The position numbers and the translations under genes are program-made. The notes beneath the pieces were generated by a model. That model worked only from the letters and a program-made list of their open reading frames with translations, ran no database searches and was not told the origin of the DNA. A stretch of DNA of 10,446 nt from DATFUL01 sp041499035 (GTDB taxonomy: Bacteria; Patescibacteriota; Microgenomatia; UBA8517): contig JBGQJK010000029.1 in NCBI GenBank assembly GCA_041499035.1, positions 1 through 10,446 on the forward strand, written 5' to 3'. Positions 1 through 7,090 of this stretch are shown one piece after another (positions within the stretch are counted from its first letter, which is position 1; every line of letters begins with the position of its first letter).

Positions 1-2
1 TG

Positions 3-125
3 GGCTATGGCGCGCTGTTCTCTGACGTCCTCCGGCGCGAGCACGTCGAACGACTCAATCATGCCTTTGGTCAGAGCGTTCCGCGTTGCGCCCGCACCCG
101 CCCATGACAAGAGTTTCGCCTGCAT
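3..125 (-). CDS. Possible 5' end of a GC-rich minus-strand gene, cut by the window edge
   Basis: On the minus strand an open frame starts with ATG at 125-123 and stays open for 41 codons to the window edge. It begins MQAKLLSWAGAGATRNALTK and later reads ESFDVLAPEDV. About 31 of 41 codons end in G or C, which fits coding in GC-rich DNA but not the base use of the rest of the window. An in-frame TGA lies four codons upstream of the ATG, so the gene cannot start earlier in this frame. No Shine-Dalgarno sequence is visible at a normal distance. I do not recognise the product. Other frames here are also open for short stretches, as is usual in GC-rich DNA, so this could be a chance frame. If real, it is divergent from the glycan operon. 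Confidence 0.35.
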   Translation of the reverse strand, partial: MQAKLLSWAGAGATRNALTKGMIESFDVLAPEDVREQRAIA

Positions 126-133
126 TTCCGGCG

Positions 134-361
134 ATGGTCATTTTGGCGATTTCAAAACCAAAACTTCTTGTTACGTTAATAATTATCAATTTAATATTGT
201 TTGCGAACATAATATATTCCTTTTATAGACGTGGATCGGATGAACTTTATCACCTTTTTATAGACAATAATTATTTATTGACGCGCGTTGTCTCGGCCGT
301 TCAAGTTTTGCTTTTTGCTACGTTTGTCCGCTCTATCGTGCTACAATTTAAGCGTGAATGA
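134..361 (+). CDS. Possible small two-helix membrane protein (uncertain)
   Basis: A plus-strand frame from ATG 134 (an earlier ATG lies at 86) ends with TGA at 359-361 and encodes about 75 residues. It has two hydrophobic stretches: one around residues 10-30 (LLVTLIIINLILFANIIYSF) and one around residues 48-70. They are separated by a charged loop with RRGSDEL. The stop overlaps the proposed GTG start of the flippase by 8 bases, like other junctions in this operon. Against it: T-rich DNA readily gives hydrophobic translations by chance, the frame contains the flippase promoter, and its start lies at the GC step. The product is not recognised. If the frame is not a gene, 126-353 is simply the intergenic regulatory region. 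Confidence 0.25.
   Translation: MVILAISKPKLLVTLIIINLILFANIIYSFYRRGSDELYHLFIDNNYLLTRVVSAVQVLLFATFVRSIVLQFKRE
339..353 (+). promoter_or_regulatory. Extended -10 promoter giving a probable leaderless flippase mRNA
   Basis: The sequence TGC-TACAAT-TTAAGC runs directly into a GTG codon at 354. TACAAT (342-347) is a good -10 hexamer, and the TG one base upstream makes it an extended -10. The six-base gap places the expected transcription start on the G of the GTG codon. No convincing -35 hexamer is seen at 16-18 bases, which extended -10 promoters tolerate. The same arrangement occurs at 3517-3531. Confidence 0.6.
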
Positions 362-1847
362 AGTAAGTGAAGAGCACCTGGATCCAACGACGGAGATATC
401 CCTTGAGACCGTAAAAGAACGTTCGGTTCGGGGTGTTGTCGTTTTGACGGGAAGGACTTTTTTGCTTCAGATTATTGGCCTTATTGCTCAATTATTCTTA
501 TTCGCATATCTTGGAAAATACGAGTTCGGTGTATTTGCAATAGTTAGCGCCATCGTTAATTTCCTGGTTTATTTTTCCGACATCGGTCTTGCCGCAGCGC
601 TTATCCAAAAAAAGGAAAAACCAACCGACTCTGACTTGAAGACAACTTTTTTTGTCCAACAATTACTGGTGCTTTTGATAATCGGTATTGTGATCGCGCT
701 TACGCCTTTCTTTACTCAAAAATACTCACTCAATCGTGACGGACAAATACTTTTGTATGCCCTTGCGTCTTCTTTGCTTTTTTCGTCCCTAAAGAGCATC
801 CCATCGGTGCTTCTTGAACGCAAACTAGAATTTATAAAGCTGGTTTTTCCTCAAATATTGGAGCAGGTTGTATACAACGTCATTTTGGTTTTCTTGGCAA
901 TGAGAGGATTCGGGCTTACCAGTTTTACTTTTGCGGTGGTTGCCAGGGGAGTAGTCGGCCTTATTACAATTTATATTCTCCAGCCCTGGAAACCGGGGTT
1001 TGCCTTTTCCAGGAAAACACTCACGGACCTATTCAAATTCGGGATTCCGTACCAAATCAACACATTTCTTGCGACTTTTAAGGACGACGGGATGACGCTA
1101 ATATTAGGGGGCATTTTGGGTCCGGTCGGAGTCGGGGTCCTGGCATTCGCGCAAAAGATAGCCCGACTTCCGTTAACGTTTTTTATGGACACAGTTACCC
1201 GTGTAACGTTCCCCGCATTTTCCAGGATGCAGGATGCCAGAGCAGACCTTGCACGCAGTGTGACCAGGTCAATATTCTTTATTTGTCTACTGGTTTTCCC
1301 GAGTCTAGTTGGTATTTCAATTCTTGCCCCAATTTTTATAAGAGTAATTCCAAGGTATAATCAATGGATTCCGGCTCTTGTTCCGATTGTTTTTGTTTCC
1401 ATAAACTTTATTTTTGCCGCAGCAACGACTCAGCTAACTAACCTTCTAAATGCGATAGGCAAAATCAAAATTACTTTCTACTTGATGGTTATGTGGACAA
1501 CATTAACCTGGGCTCTTGTTCCGGTCTTGGCGCTCAAATTTAACGTAGTCGGCGCGTCGATTGGTTATTCTCTAGTCGGGGCCTCGTCTGTAGTTGCCAT
1601 TTATATCGCCAAAAAGTACGTTAACTTTTCAATTATCGACTCAATGATAAAGCCGGCAATAGGAACCATTGTTATGGGAACAGTACTTCTTATTGTCCGT
1701 GGATTTTTGCCGGTCAGCATGTTTTCCGTGGAACTCATGGTTGTCATCGGGGCGGCTATTTATTTAACCTCAATGATTTCCTTGGTCGGATTAAGTCTAA
1801 TCGAAGATGCTAAAAGAAGCTTCAAAACAATACTCGCAAAAAGGTAA
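354..1847 (+). CDS. Oligosaccharide flippase (Wzx-like, MOP superfamily polysaccharide transporter)
   Basis: This is a polytopic membrane protein of about 497 residues, the usual size for Wzx/PST flippases, with about a dozen hydrophobic segments. After a charged N-terminal tail of roughly 25 residues, the first helix pair (GVVVLTGRTFLLQIIGLIAQ, then an LGKYEFGVFAIV loop) matches the polysaccharide biosynthesis protein family (Polysacc_synt). The phrase SDIGLAAALIQ in the next loop is typical of the WzxC-like branch. The family moves undecaprenyl-linked oligosaccharides from the inner to the outer leaflet of the cytoplasmic membrane. I chose GTG 354 because a -10 element lies exactly six bases upstream. 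An ATG at 288 in the same frame adds 22 residues that would lie inside the promoter. The 3' end overlaps the next gene by 41 bases. The family call is strong; the transported glycan is unknown. Confidence 0.85.
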   Translation: MNEVSEEHLDPTTEISLETVKERSVRGVVVLTGRTFLLQIIGLIAQLFLFAYLGKYEFGVFAIVSAIVNFLVYFSDIGLAAALIQKKEKPTDSDLKTTFFVQQLLVLLIIGIVIALTPFFTQKYSLNRDGQILLYALASSLLFSSLKSIPSVLLERKLEFIKLVFPQILEQVVYNVILVFLAMRGFGLTSFTFAVVARGVVGLITIYILQPWKPGFAFSRKTLTDLFKFGIPYQINTFLATFKDDGMTLILGGILGPVGVGVLAFAQKIARLPLTFFMDTVTRVTFPAFSRMQDARADLARSVTRSIFFICLLVFPSLVGISILAPIFIRVIPRYNQWIPALVPIVFVSINFIFAAATTQLTNLLNAIGKIKITFYLMVMWTTLTWALVPVLALKFNVVGASIGYSLVGASSVVAIYIAKKYVNFSIIDSMIKPAIGTIVMGTVLLIVRGFLPVSMFSVELMVVIGAAIYLTSMISLVGLSLIEDAKRSFKTILAKR

Positions 1848-3504
1848 ACTAATACTGTTGATATTAACCGGGACTATTAGCTGGTCCTGGACAATGGTAA
1901 AAAGCGGTTGGTTTTATTCTTCACTTGGGAAAAGTGGCCCGGGACTCGGTTTTTGGGGCGCCAACGGTCATGACGGAATAGTTCACATTGCCCTCGCTGA
2001 GAGTCTCTCAAGAGGCTCTTTCGCAATACCGTTCTTTGCAGGGTCGGCCATCCAGAACTACCATATAGGTTTTGATTTAATTTTGGCATTTCTGCATGAA
2101 ATTACGTTTATTCCGACAGTTAACCTCTATTTTCAAATTCTCCCGCCAGTGTTTGCTTTACTGGTCGGACTCCTGACCTATAAGTTTGTTCTTGAATGGA
2201 GCGGATCGGAAAAGGCCGCGACATGGTCGGTTTTCTTTACTTATTTTGGCGGAAGCTTCGGATGGGTTTTAGAGAAAGGGGAGTCGGCTTTTTGGTCTCA
2301 ACAGTCGATTTCGACTCTAATTAACCCACCGTTTGCGCTCTCATTAATCTTACTACTCTTGGGCTTGATTCTGCTTCAAAAACTCGAAAGGCAAGTCAGT
2401 CCTTTAAACTTAGTATTCTGCATCTTAATTTTTGGAATTTTAATAGAGATTAAAGCTTATGCGGGAGTCCTGACTCTAGGGGCACTATTGATTTCAGGTT
2501 TGTATTCGCTGGCTTTTTACAAAAACTCCCTTTTGTTGAAAGTTTTCACCGGCTCTTTACTCCTTTCGTTAATTCTTTATCTGCCACTAAACCACGGCGC
2601 AGCGAGCCTTTTGGTTTTTCAGCCTTTTTGGTTTTTGGAAACCCTAATGGGTATGGCCGATAGACTTAATTACACAAAGTTTTACTCGGCAATGCTTAGT
2701 TACAGGTCGGGTCATAATTATCTAAAGGCAATCCCCGCCTATTTGGTTGCATTTGTAATCTTTTGGGTGGGAAATATGGGTACAAGAATAGTTAAAGAGT
2801 TTGAGATATTCAAGTGGATTAAAAATGTTAAGAGATTGTCATTGGTTCAAGTTTTCATTGCTTCTGTGATTGTTGCGGGGGGACTTATTCCTATATTATT
2901 TTTGCAAAAAGGTACTCCTTGGAACACAATTCAGTTTTTTTATTATTCCCTGTTTTTTTCATCGATTTTGGCAGGGATCGTTATCTCGCGTGTAAAAAGT
3001 AAAATACTTTTAGTGCTAGTACTTTTGACAACAATTCCTACGACTATCTTAACTTTGAAGGATGTTTATATACCGGCCAGGCCCCCTGCTATGCTGTCGA
3101 GTGATGAGTCAACCGCGCTAAGTTTTTTATCGAAACAACCGGAAGGAGTAGTTCTGACAAAACCCTTTGACCAGATCGCTGCAACGGCTGCTGAAAATAA
3201 TCCCCCGAGACCCTTATATCTTTATGCGTCAACAGCATATGTATCCGCGTTCTCAAAGCATCAGACTTTTTTCGAGGATGAGATAAACTTGGACATAACT
3301 GGCTATAATTGGCAGGAGAGGAGGTCACAAATACTTGACTGGTATCATGAAAAGGATCAGCGTGTAAAGCGTGGTTTTCTGACTCAAAACAATATTAAAT
3401 ATATTTACTGGTTGAGGGGTGGGGATTCTCCTCTGAGCCTGCAGGACCTTGGTTTATCAAACATCTACGAAAACAATCTGGTAACCGTTTACCGAGTCGA
3501 ATAA
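1807..3504 (+). CDS. Large GT-C-like multi-spanning membrane glycosyltransferase (putative)
   Basis: A 565-residue protein. A first hydrophobic helix lies at about residues 14-30, followed by an extracytoplasmic loop with GHDGIVHIALAESLSRG (D56, H60), then about nine or ten more hydrophobic segments to about residue 420. The last roughly 130 residues are soluble and end near YIYWLRGGDSP and NNLVTVYRVE. An acidic residue in the first outer loop with a soluble C-terminal domain is the general plan of GT-C enzymes (PMT/ArnT/GT39 type), which take sugars from polyprenyl-phosphate donors on the outer membrane face. The match is to architecture, not to a named family, so it could also be a Wzy-like polymerase. 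The C-terminal segment FEDEINLDITGYNWQERR looks conserved and distinctive. The start overlaps the flippase, with GAAG just before the ATG and no clear Shine-Dalgarno. A 27-base gap containing a promoter follows the gene. Confidence 0.7.
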   Translation: MLKEASKQYSQKGKLILLILTGTISWSWTMVKSGWFYSSLGKSGPGLGFWGANGHDGIVHIALAESLSRGSFAIPFFAGSAIQNYHIGFDLILAFLHEITFIPTVNLYFQILPPVFALLVGLLTYKFVLEWSGSEKAATWSVFFTYFGGSFGWVLEKGESAFWSQQSISTLINPPFALSLILLLLGLILLQKLERQVSPLNLVFCILIFGILIEIKAYAGVLTLGALLISGLYSLAFYKNSLLLKVFTGSLLLSLILYLPLNHGAASLLVFQPFWFLETLMGMADRLNYTKFYSAMLSYRSGHNYLKAIPAYLVAFVIFWVGNMGTRIVKEFEIFKWIKNVKRLSLVQVFIASVIVAGGLIPILFLQKGTPWNTIQFFYYSLFFSSILAGIVISRVKSKILLVLVLLTTIPTTILTLKDVYIPARPPAMLSSDESTALSFLSKQPEGVVLTKPFDQIAATAAENNPPRPLYLYASTAYVSAFSKHQTFFEDEINLDITGYNWQERRSQILDWYHEKDQRVKRGFLTQNNIKYIYWLRGGDSPLSLQDLGLSNIYENNLVTVYRVE

Positions 3505-3516
3505 TACAAAAATTGG

Positions 3517-3531
3517 TGGTACAATTTAGGC
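3517..3531 (+). promoter_or_regulatory. Second extended -10 promoter giving a probable leaderless GT2 mRNA
   Basis: TGG-TACAAT-TTAGGC runs directly into ATG at 3532. The extended TG, the TACAAT hexamer (3520-3525) and the six-base gap to the start codon are the same as at 339-353, with only two base differences outside the start codon. It sits in the only non-overlapping gap of notable size in the operon (27 bases). It would let genes from 3532 onward be transcribed separately from the flippase and GT-C gene. No clear -35 or terminator is visible. Confidence 0.6.
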
Positions 3532-4434
3532 ATGGCGGCGAAACTTACGGTTGTTATAAATACACTTAATGAGGCTAATGTTCTTCCGCGGGTGTTAGAT
3601 TCCACCAAAAGTCTTGCATCTGAAGTAGTCGTTGTAGATATGGAATCGGATGACGGGTCCCCGGAGGTCGCCAAAAAACTGGGAGCTAAAGTATATAGTC
3701 ACAAAAGACTCTCCCATGTCGAACCTGCCCGCAATTTTGGTATAAGCAAAGCCTCCGGTGACTGGATTTTGGTATTGGATGTCGATGAAGAAGTTTCATC
3801 GAGTTTGGCAAAGAAAATAAAAGAGATAATTAATAAAGTTAGCTCTGCTGACTATTACAGAATACCCAGGAAAAATTTAATATTTGGGCACTGGATGAAG
3901 TACTCAAGATGGTGGCCGGACTACAATATTCGTTTATTTAGAAAAGGATTCGTTTCCTGGACAGAAATAATTCACGCGGTACCCATGACCCAAGGTAAGG
4001 GGGCTGACTTTGAGGTTAAGGAAGATTTAGCGATCACGCATCATCATTACGATTCGATAGAAAAGTATATCGGCCATATGGACCGCTACACTAGTGTTCA
4101 AGCCGAAGCAAAAGTTAAAAGCGGTTACAAATTTAGTTGGCGGGATCTCCTGGTAAGGCCCTCAAACGAATTTCTAAGCAGATATTTTGGTGGCGAAGGA
4201 TTTAAAGACGGGATTTACGGTCTTGCACTGTCTCTCTTGCAGTCTTGTTCGGAACTTGTTTTATACTTAAAAATTTGGCAGGCAGAGAAATTTAAAGATC
4301 AAAAAGCCAGCCTTCCCGAGGTGATATCTGAAATGCGCGAAAGGGAAAAAGATCTCCATTACTGGCAGGGAGACTCCATGTTTAAGGAGTCGGGGCGTCT
4401 CAAGGATAGAGTTATAAGAAAGCTTCGCATTTGA
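3532..4434 (+). CDS. GT2 glycosyltransferase, WaaE/KdtX-like
   Basis: A 300-residue cytoplasmic enzyme with a GT-A fold. Its N-terminus has the strand and loop VVINTLNEANVLP (residues 7-19), then VVVDMESDDGS (33-43) for nucleotide binding, ARN (66-68), and the metal-binding LDVDEE (82-87). The middle block YYRIPRKNLIFGHWMKYSRW with WPDYNIRLF is typical of the WaaE-like (beta-1,4-glucosyltransferase-like) GT2 branch, as is a following His-rich stretch (ITHHHYDSIEKYI). A C-terminal segment around GLALSLLQSCSELVLYLKI is amphipathic to hydrophobic and may bind the membrane. The ATG lies directly behind a -10 element, so the mRNA is probably leaderless. The stop is one base before the next ATG. 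A shortened paralogue lies two genes downstream. The family call is confident; the sugar is unknown. Confidence 0.88.
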   Translation: MAAKLTVVINTLNEANVLPRVLDSTKSLASEVVVVDMESDDGSPEVAKKLGAKVYSHKRLSHVEPARNFGISKASGDWILVLDVDEEVSSSLAKKIKEIINKVSSADYYRIPRKNLIFGHWMKYSRWWPDYNIRLFRKGFVSWTEIIHAVPMTQGKGADFEVKEDLAITHHHYDSIEKYIGHMDRYTSVQAEAKVKSGYKFSWRDLLVRPSNEFLSRYFGGEGFKDGIYGLALSLLQSCSELVLYLKIWQAEKFKDQKASLPEVISEMREREKDLHYWQGDSMFKESGRLKDRVIRKLRI

Positions 4435-4435
4435 T

Positions 4436-5374
4436 ATGGGTAAAACAACTCCGAGTGTATCAATAATCATTTTGACAACAAATGCTCTCTCGATGACTAA
4501 AGAACAGCTTTTGGACGTTGCCAAATTGGATGTAAAAGGAATACACGCGGAATGTTTGGTAGTGGACAATGGATCAAAGGACGGGACCGAAGAAGCTATT
4601 AAAAATTACAAACTTCCAAACATGGCATATAAATTTATTCAAAGCGGAGCCAATTTGGGTTTTGCAGGGGGAAACAATGTCGGGATAAAGGATGCAGTCA
4701 AAAGAGAATTTGATTACATCCTTCTCATGAATAACGACCTGATATTGCCAAGAGATATCGTTGTAAAGTTGGTGGATTACATGGAGAGTAGTCCTGAGGT
4801 TGGGGCATCTTCCCCGAAAATGTATTTTGCCAAGGGGTATGAATTTTACAAAAACAGGTATTCGGAAAAGGAAAAAGGCCGAGTATTTTGGTATGCGGGG
4901 GGAATTATTGACAGAAATAATGTCTACACGAGTCACCGGGGTGTTGATGAAGTTGATAAAGGTCAATATAACAAAACTATCGAGACCGACGTTGCCAACG
5001 GCGCCTGCGTTATAATCAGACGGGAAGTTTTCAAAAAAATAGGCCTTCTTGACTCTTCATTTTTCCTTTACTGGGAAGATGCTGACTTTTCTGAGCGTGC
5101 CAAAAGAGCAGGTTATAAAGTTATGTATTTTGGGCAAACTTGTCTCTGGCACAAAGTTTCAGCTTCAACAGGCGGATCCGGGAGCCCAACCAATGACTAT
5201 TTCTTAACAAGGAACAGATTTTACTATTCTATGCGTTACTCCTCATTTAGAACAAAGTTTGCAGTTCTTCGCGACACGCTTAGATTGGTTTTTATAGGTA
5301 GGACGTGGCAAAAATGGGGAGCAATTGATGCTCTATTGGGCAGAAAGGGGATGGGACAATGGGCCAAAAGATGA
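4436..5374 (+). CDS. GT2 glycosyltransferase, rhamnosyltransferase (WbbL)-like
   Basis: A 312-residue GT-A enzyme. Motifs in order: VSIIILTTNALS (8-19), VVDNGSKDGT (42-51), NLGFAGGNNVGI (73-84), the metal-binding NND (99-101), ANGACVIIRREVF (187-199), the WEDADF catalytic-base region (213-218), and a downstream LWHKVS histidine. This order is that of the WbbL/RfbN-like GT2 group, often annotated as rhamnosyltransferases, though many members transfer other sugars. All key residues are present, so it is probably active. The start is one base after the previous stop with no Shine-Dalgarno, which suggests coupled re-initiation. The stop overlaps the next gene as ATGA. Confidence 0.9.
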   Translation: MGKTTPSVSIIILTTNALSMTKEQLLDVAKLDVKGIHAECLVVDNGSKDGTEEAIKNYKLPNMAYKFIQSGANLGFAGGNNVGIKDAVKREFDYILLMNNDLILPRDIVVKLVDYMESSPEVGASSPKMYFAKGYEFYKNRYSEKEKGRVFWYAGGIIDRNNVYTSHRGVDEVDKGQYNKTIETDVANGACVIIRREVFKKIGLLDSSFFLYWEDADFSERAKRAGYKVMYFGQTCLWHKVSASTGGSGSPTNDYFLTRNRFYYSMRYSSFRTKFAVLRDTLRLVFIGRTWQKWGAIDALLGRKGMGQWAKR

Positions 5375-6084
5375 AGCTATCGGTAATTATTCTTCAGGGT
5401 GGAAAGTATGACAAAGGGTTATACAAAAAGTGTTTGGACTCTGTGGCCTGGGCCGATGAAGTTATTAAAATAGAAACAGACAAGACCAAAGGCAGTTTTC
5501 CGGATTTTCGCAACCTCGGAGCAAAAAAAGCCAAAAGCGAATGGCTAATGTACTTGGATACGGATGAGATTGTAACGCCGGGCCTTCAAAAAATTATAAG
5601 TCAGGCAATCGAAACTAATAAGTATTCAGCTTATGCCATACCTAGGAGAAATATTGTGTTGGGTAAGGAAATGAAGCATTGCGGATTGTGGCCGGATTAC
5701 GTACTTCGCCTTATTAAGAAAGATAAATTAATAGGTTGGGAAGGAGAGCTTCATGAACAGCCAAGGATTTTGGGCAAGATCTACCACCTTAAAGAACCGT
5801 TAATTCATCAAAAACATGATAATCTGGCAGATATGGTTGATAAAACCAACGACTGGTCCGAAGTTGAGGCAAAATTAATGTTTGAAGCACATCACCCCAA
5901 AATGAATCTTTTCAGGTTTGCTTCTGCGGGATTTAGGGAGTTTTGGTTAAGAATGGTTATCCAAACAGCATTTATGGACGGGGTGGAAGGTATAATTTAT
6001 GGGCTTTATCAGGTCTTTAGCAGGCTTATTTCCTATTCCAAACTTTGGGAGTTACAAATTAAAAGTGAAAGCGGCAATTCATAA
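5371..6084 (+). CDS. Shortened WaaE-like GT2 glycosyltransferase with an altered donor-binding region
   Basis: About 237 residues, starting MKLSVIILQGG. It is a relative of the GT2 at 3532: both share an IPR(K/R)N block, a G..MK motif, WPDY..RL and an acidic DxD (LDTDE, 62-66 here). It differs where the sugar nucleotide normally binds. The usual N-x-E of the first loop is replaced by LQGGKYD, and the segment between the second strand (EVIKIE, 30-35) and RN (47-48) is 19 residues shorter than in its relative, with no DxxSxDGS motif. It may use another donor, depend on a partner, or have lost activity. I chose ATG 5371 because it overlaps the previous stop as ATGA. ATG 5359, four codons upstream, is also possible. 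Confidence 0.8.
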   Translation: MKLSVIILQGGKYDKGLYKKCLDSVAWADEVIKIETDKTKGSFPDFRNLGAKKAKSEWLMYLDTDEIVTPGLQKIISQAIETNKYSAYAIPRRNIVLGKEMKHCGLWPDYVLRLIKKDKLIGWEGELHEQPRILGKIYHLKEPLIHQKHDNLADMVDKTNDWSEVEAKLMFEAHHPKMNLFRFASAGFREFWLRMVIQTAFMDGVEGIIYGLYQVFSRLISYSKLWELQIKSESGNS

Positions 6085-7090
6085 TCCATATATTGATACG
6101 TTGGGCGGAGGCGAGCGATATACACTTGCATTTGCCAAGGTGCTCTCGGACAGAGGCTATCAAGTGGATCTTGAGTGGAAATCTCCAAATATAATAAGTC
6201 TTTTGGAAAACCGCTTTGGTTTTAGCTTGGACAAAATCAATGTTACCGAAAATATAAATAGGGGCGACGGCTATGACCTTTGTTTTTGGGTGAGTGACGG
6301 AAGCATTCCTGCTCTTAGATCCCGGAAAAATCTTCTCCATTTTCAAGTTCCCTTTCAAAAAGTTAAAGGAAAATCCTTGATGAACAGAATGAAGTTGTTT
6401 AGAGTAAATAGAATTATTTGCAATTCAAAATTTACAAAGAAAATCATTGATGCCGAATTTGGCATTAATAGTTTGGTCATTTACCCACCTGTTAGTGTTA
6501 GCGAGATTAAGCCAAAACGCAAAGAAAACATTATTTTGAATGTATCCCGGTTTTCCAAGCTTATGCAGTCAAAACATCAGGACATTCTGGTTAAAGTGTT
6601 TAAGAAGTTCGTGACAAACGGAAATTCAGACTGGAAGCTGGTGTTGGCTGGAGGAGCAGAGGTGGGAGATGGAGGCTATACAGACGAGCTTATAAAAATG
6701 TCAGATGGATACCCGATAGATATTATTAAAAATCCTGGGTTTAAGTTTATAAGGGAATTGTACGGTAAAGCAAAACTTTTTTGGAGTGCATCTGGGTTTG
6801 GAATTGATGAAAATCAGAATCCCATGAGCGTTGAACACTTCGGTATTACTGCTGTGGAAGCGATGGCCGGCGGTGCGGTTCCCCTAGTTTATAATGCCGG
6901 TGGGTATAAAGAAATTGTTGAAGACGGAAGTAACGGATTTCTTTGGACAAAAGAGTCCGAGCTCTTAAAGATATCGGAAAAATTGATCAACAATAAGAGT
7001 CTTTTCAGAAGAATTTCATTGGCAGGTGTAACAGACAGTTTAAGGTTCTCATATGAAAAATTTGAATCAGACGTTGGCAAAATACTCTAA
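6065..7090 (+). CDS. GT4 glycosyltransferase, ALG11-like
   Basis: About 341 residues with a GT-B fold. The N-terminal acceptor domain opens with KAAIHNPYIDTLGGGERY (2-19). The glycine-rich GGGER and the nearby NPY resemble ALG11-type mannosyltransferases. The C-terminal GT4 domain begins near ILNVSRFSKLMQSKHQDILV and carries the E-x7-E pair in EHFGITAVEAMAGG (E257, E265), followed by NAGGYKEIVEDGSNGFLW. GT4 enzymes of this type use nucleotide sugars, often GDP-mannose, with retention. The donor here is inference. GTG 6065 is preferred because it puts KAAIHNPY at the N-terminus and leaves a 20-base overlap with the previous gene. An ATG at 5999 would add 22 unlikely residues. The gene overlaps the next ORF by 38 bases. 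Confidence 0.83.
   Translation: MKAAIHNPYIDTLGGGERYTLAFAKVLSDRGYQVDLEWKSPNIISLLENRFGFSLDKINVTENINRGDGYDLCFWVSDGSIPALRSRKNLLHFQVPFQKVKGKSLMNRMKLFRVNRIICNSKFTKKIIDAEFGINSLVIYPPVSVSEIKPKRKENIILNVSRFSKLMQSKHQDILVKVFKKFVTNGNSDWKLVLAGGAEVGDGGYTDELIKMSDGYPIDIIKNPGFKFIRELYGKAKLFWSASGFGIDENQNPMSVEHFGITAVEAMAGGAVPLVYNAGGYKEIVEDGSNGFLWTKESELLKISEKLINNKSLFRRISLAGVTDSLRFSYEKFESDVGKIL

Noticed and set aside
7..228. Plus-strand frame of 73 codons in the GC-rich left edge
   Set aside because: It crosses the GC step, gives a Cys- and Ser-rich translation with no recognisable motif, and overlaps the minus-strand frame whose third positions look more gene-like. It is most likely a shadow.
288..353. ATG 288 as the start of the flippase
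   Set aside because: The extension covers the TGCTACAAT promoter element and adds a Cys- and Leu-rich leader unlike the charged cytoplasmic N-termini of flippases.
4574..4966. Minus-strand frame of 130 codons inside the GT2 at 4436
   Set aside because: It lies wholly antisense to a gene with all GT2 motifs in order, and its translation shows no domain or motif.
5999..6064. ATG 5999 as the start of the GT4 gene
   Set aside because: The extra 22 residues come from DNA coding in another frame for the previous GT2, and the family-like N-terminus begins at KAAIHNPY directly after GTG 6065.
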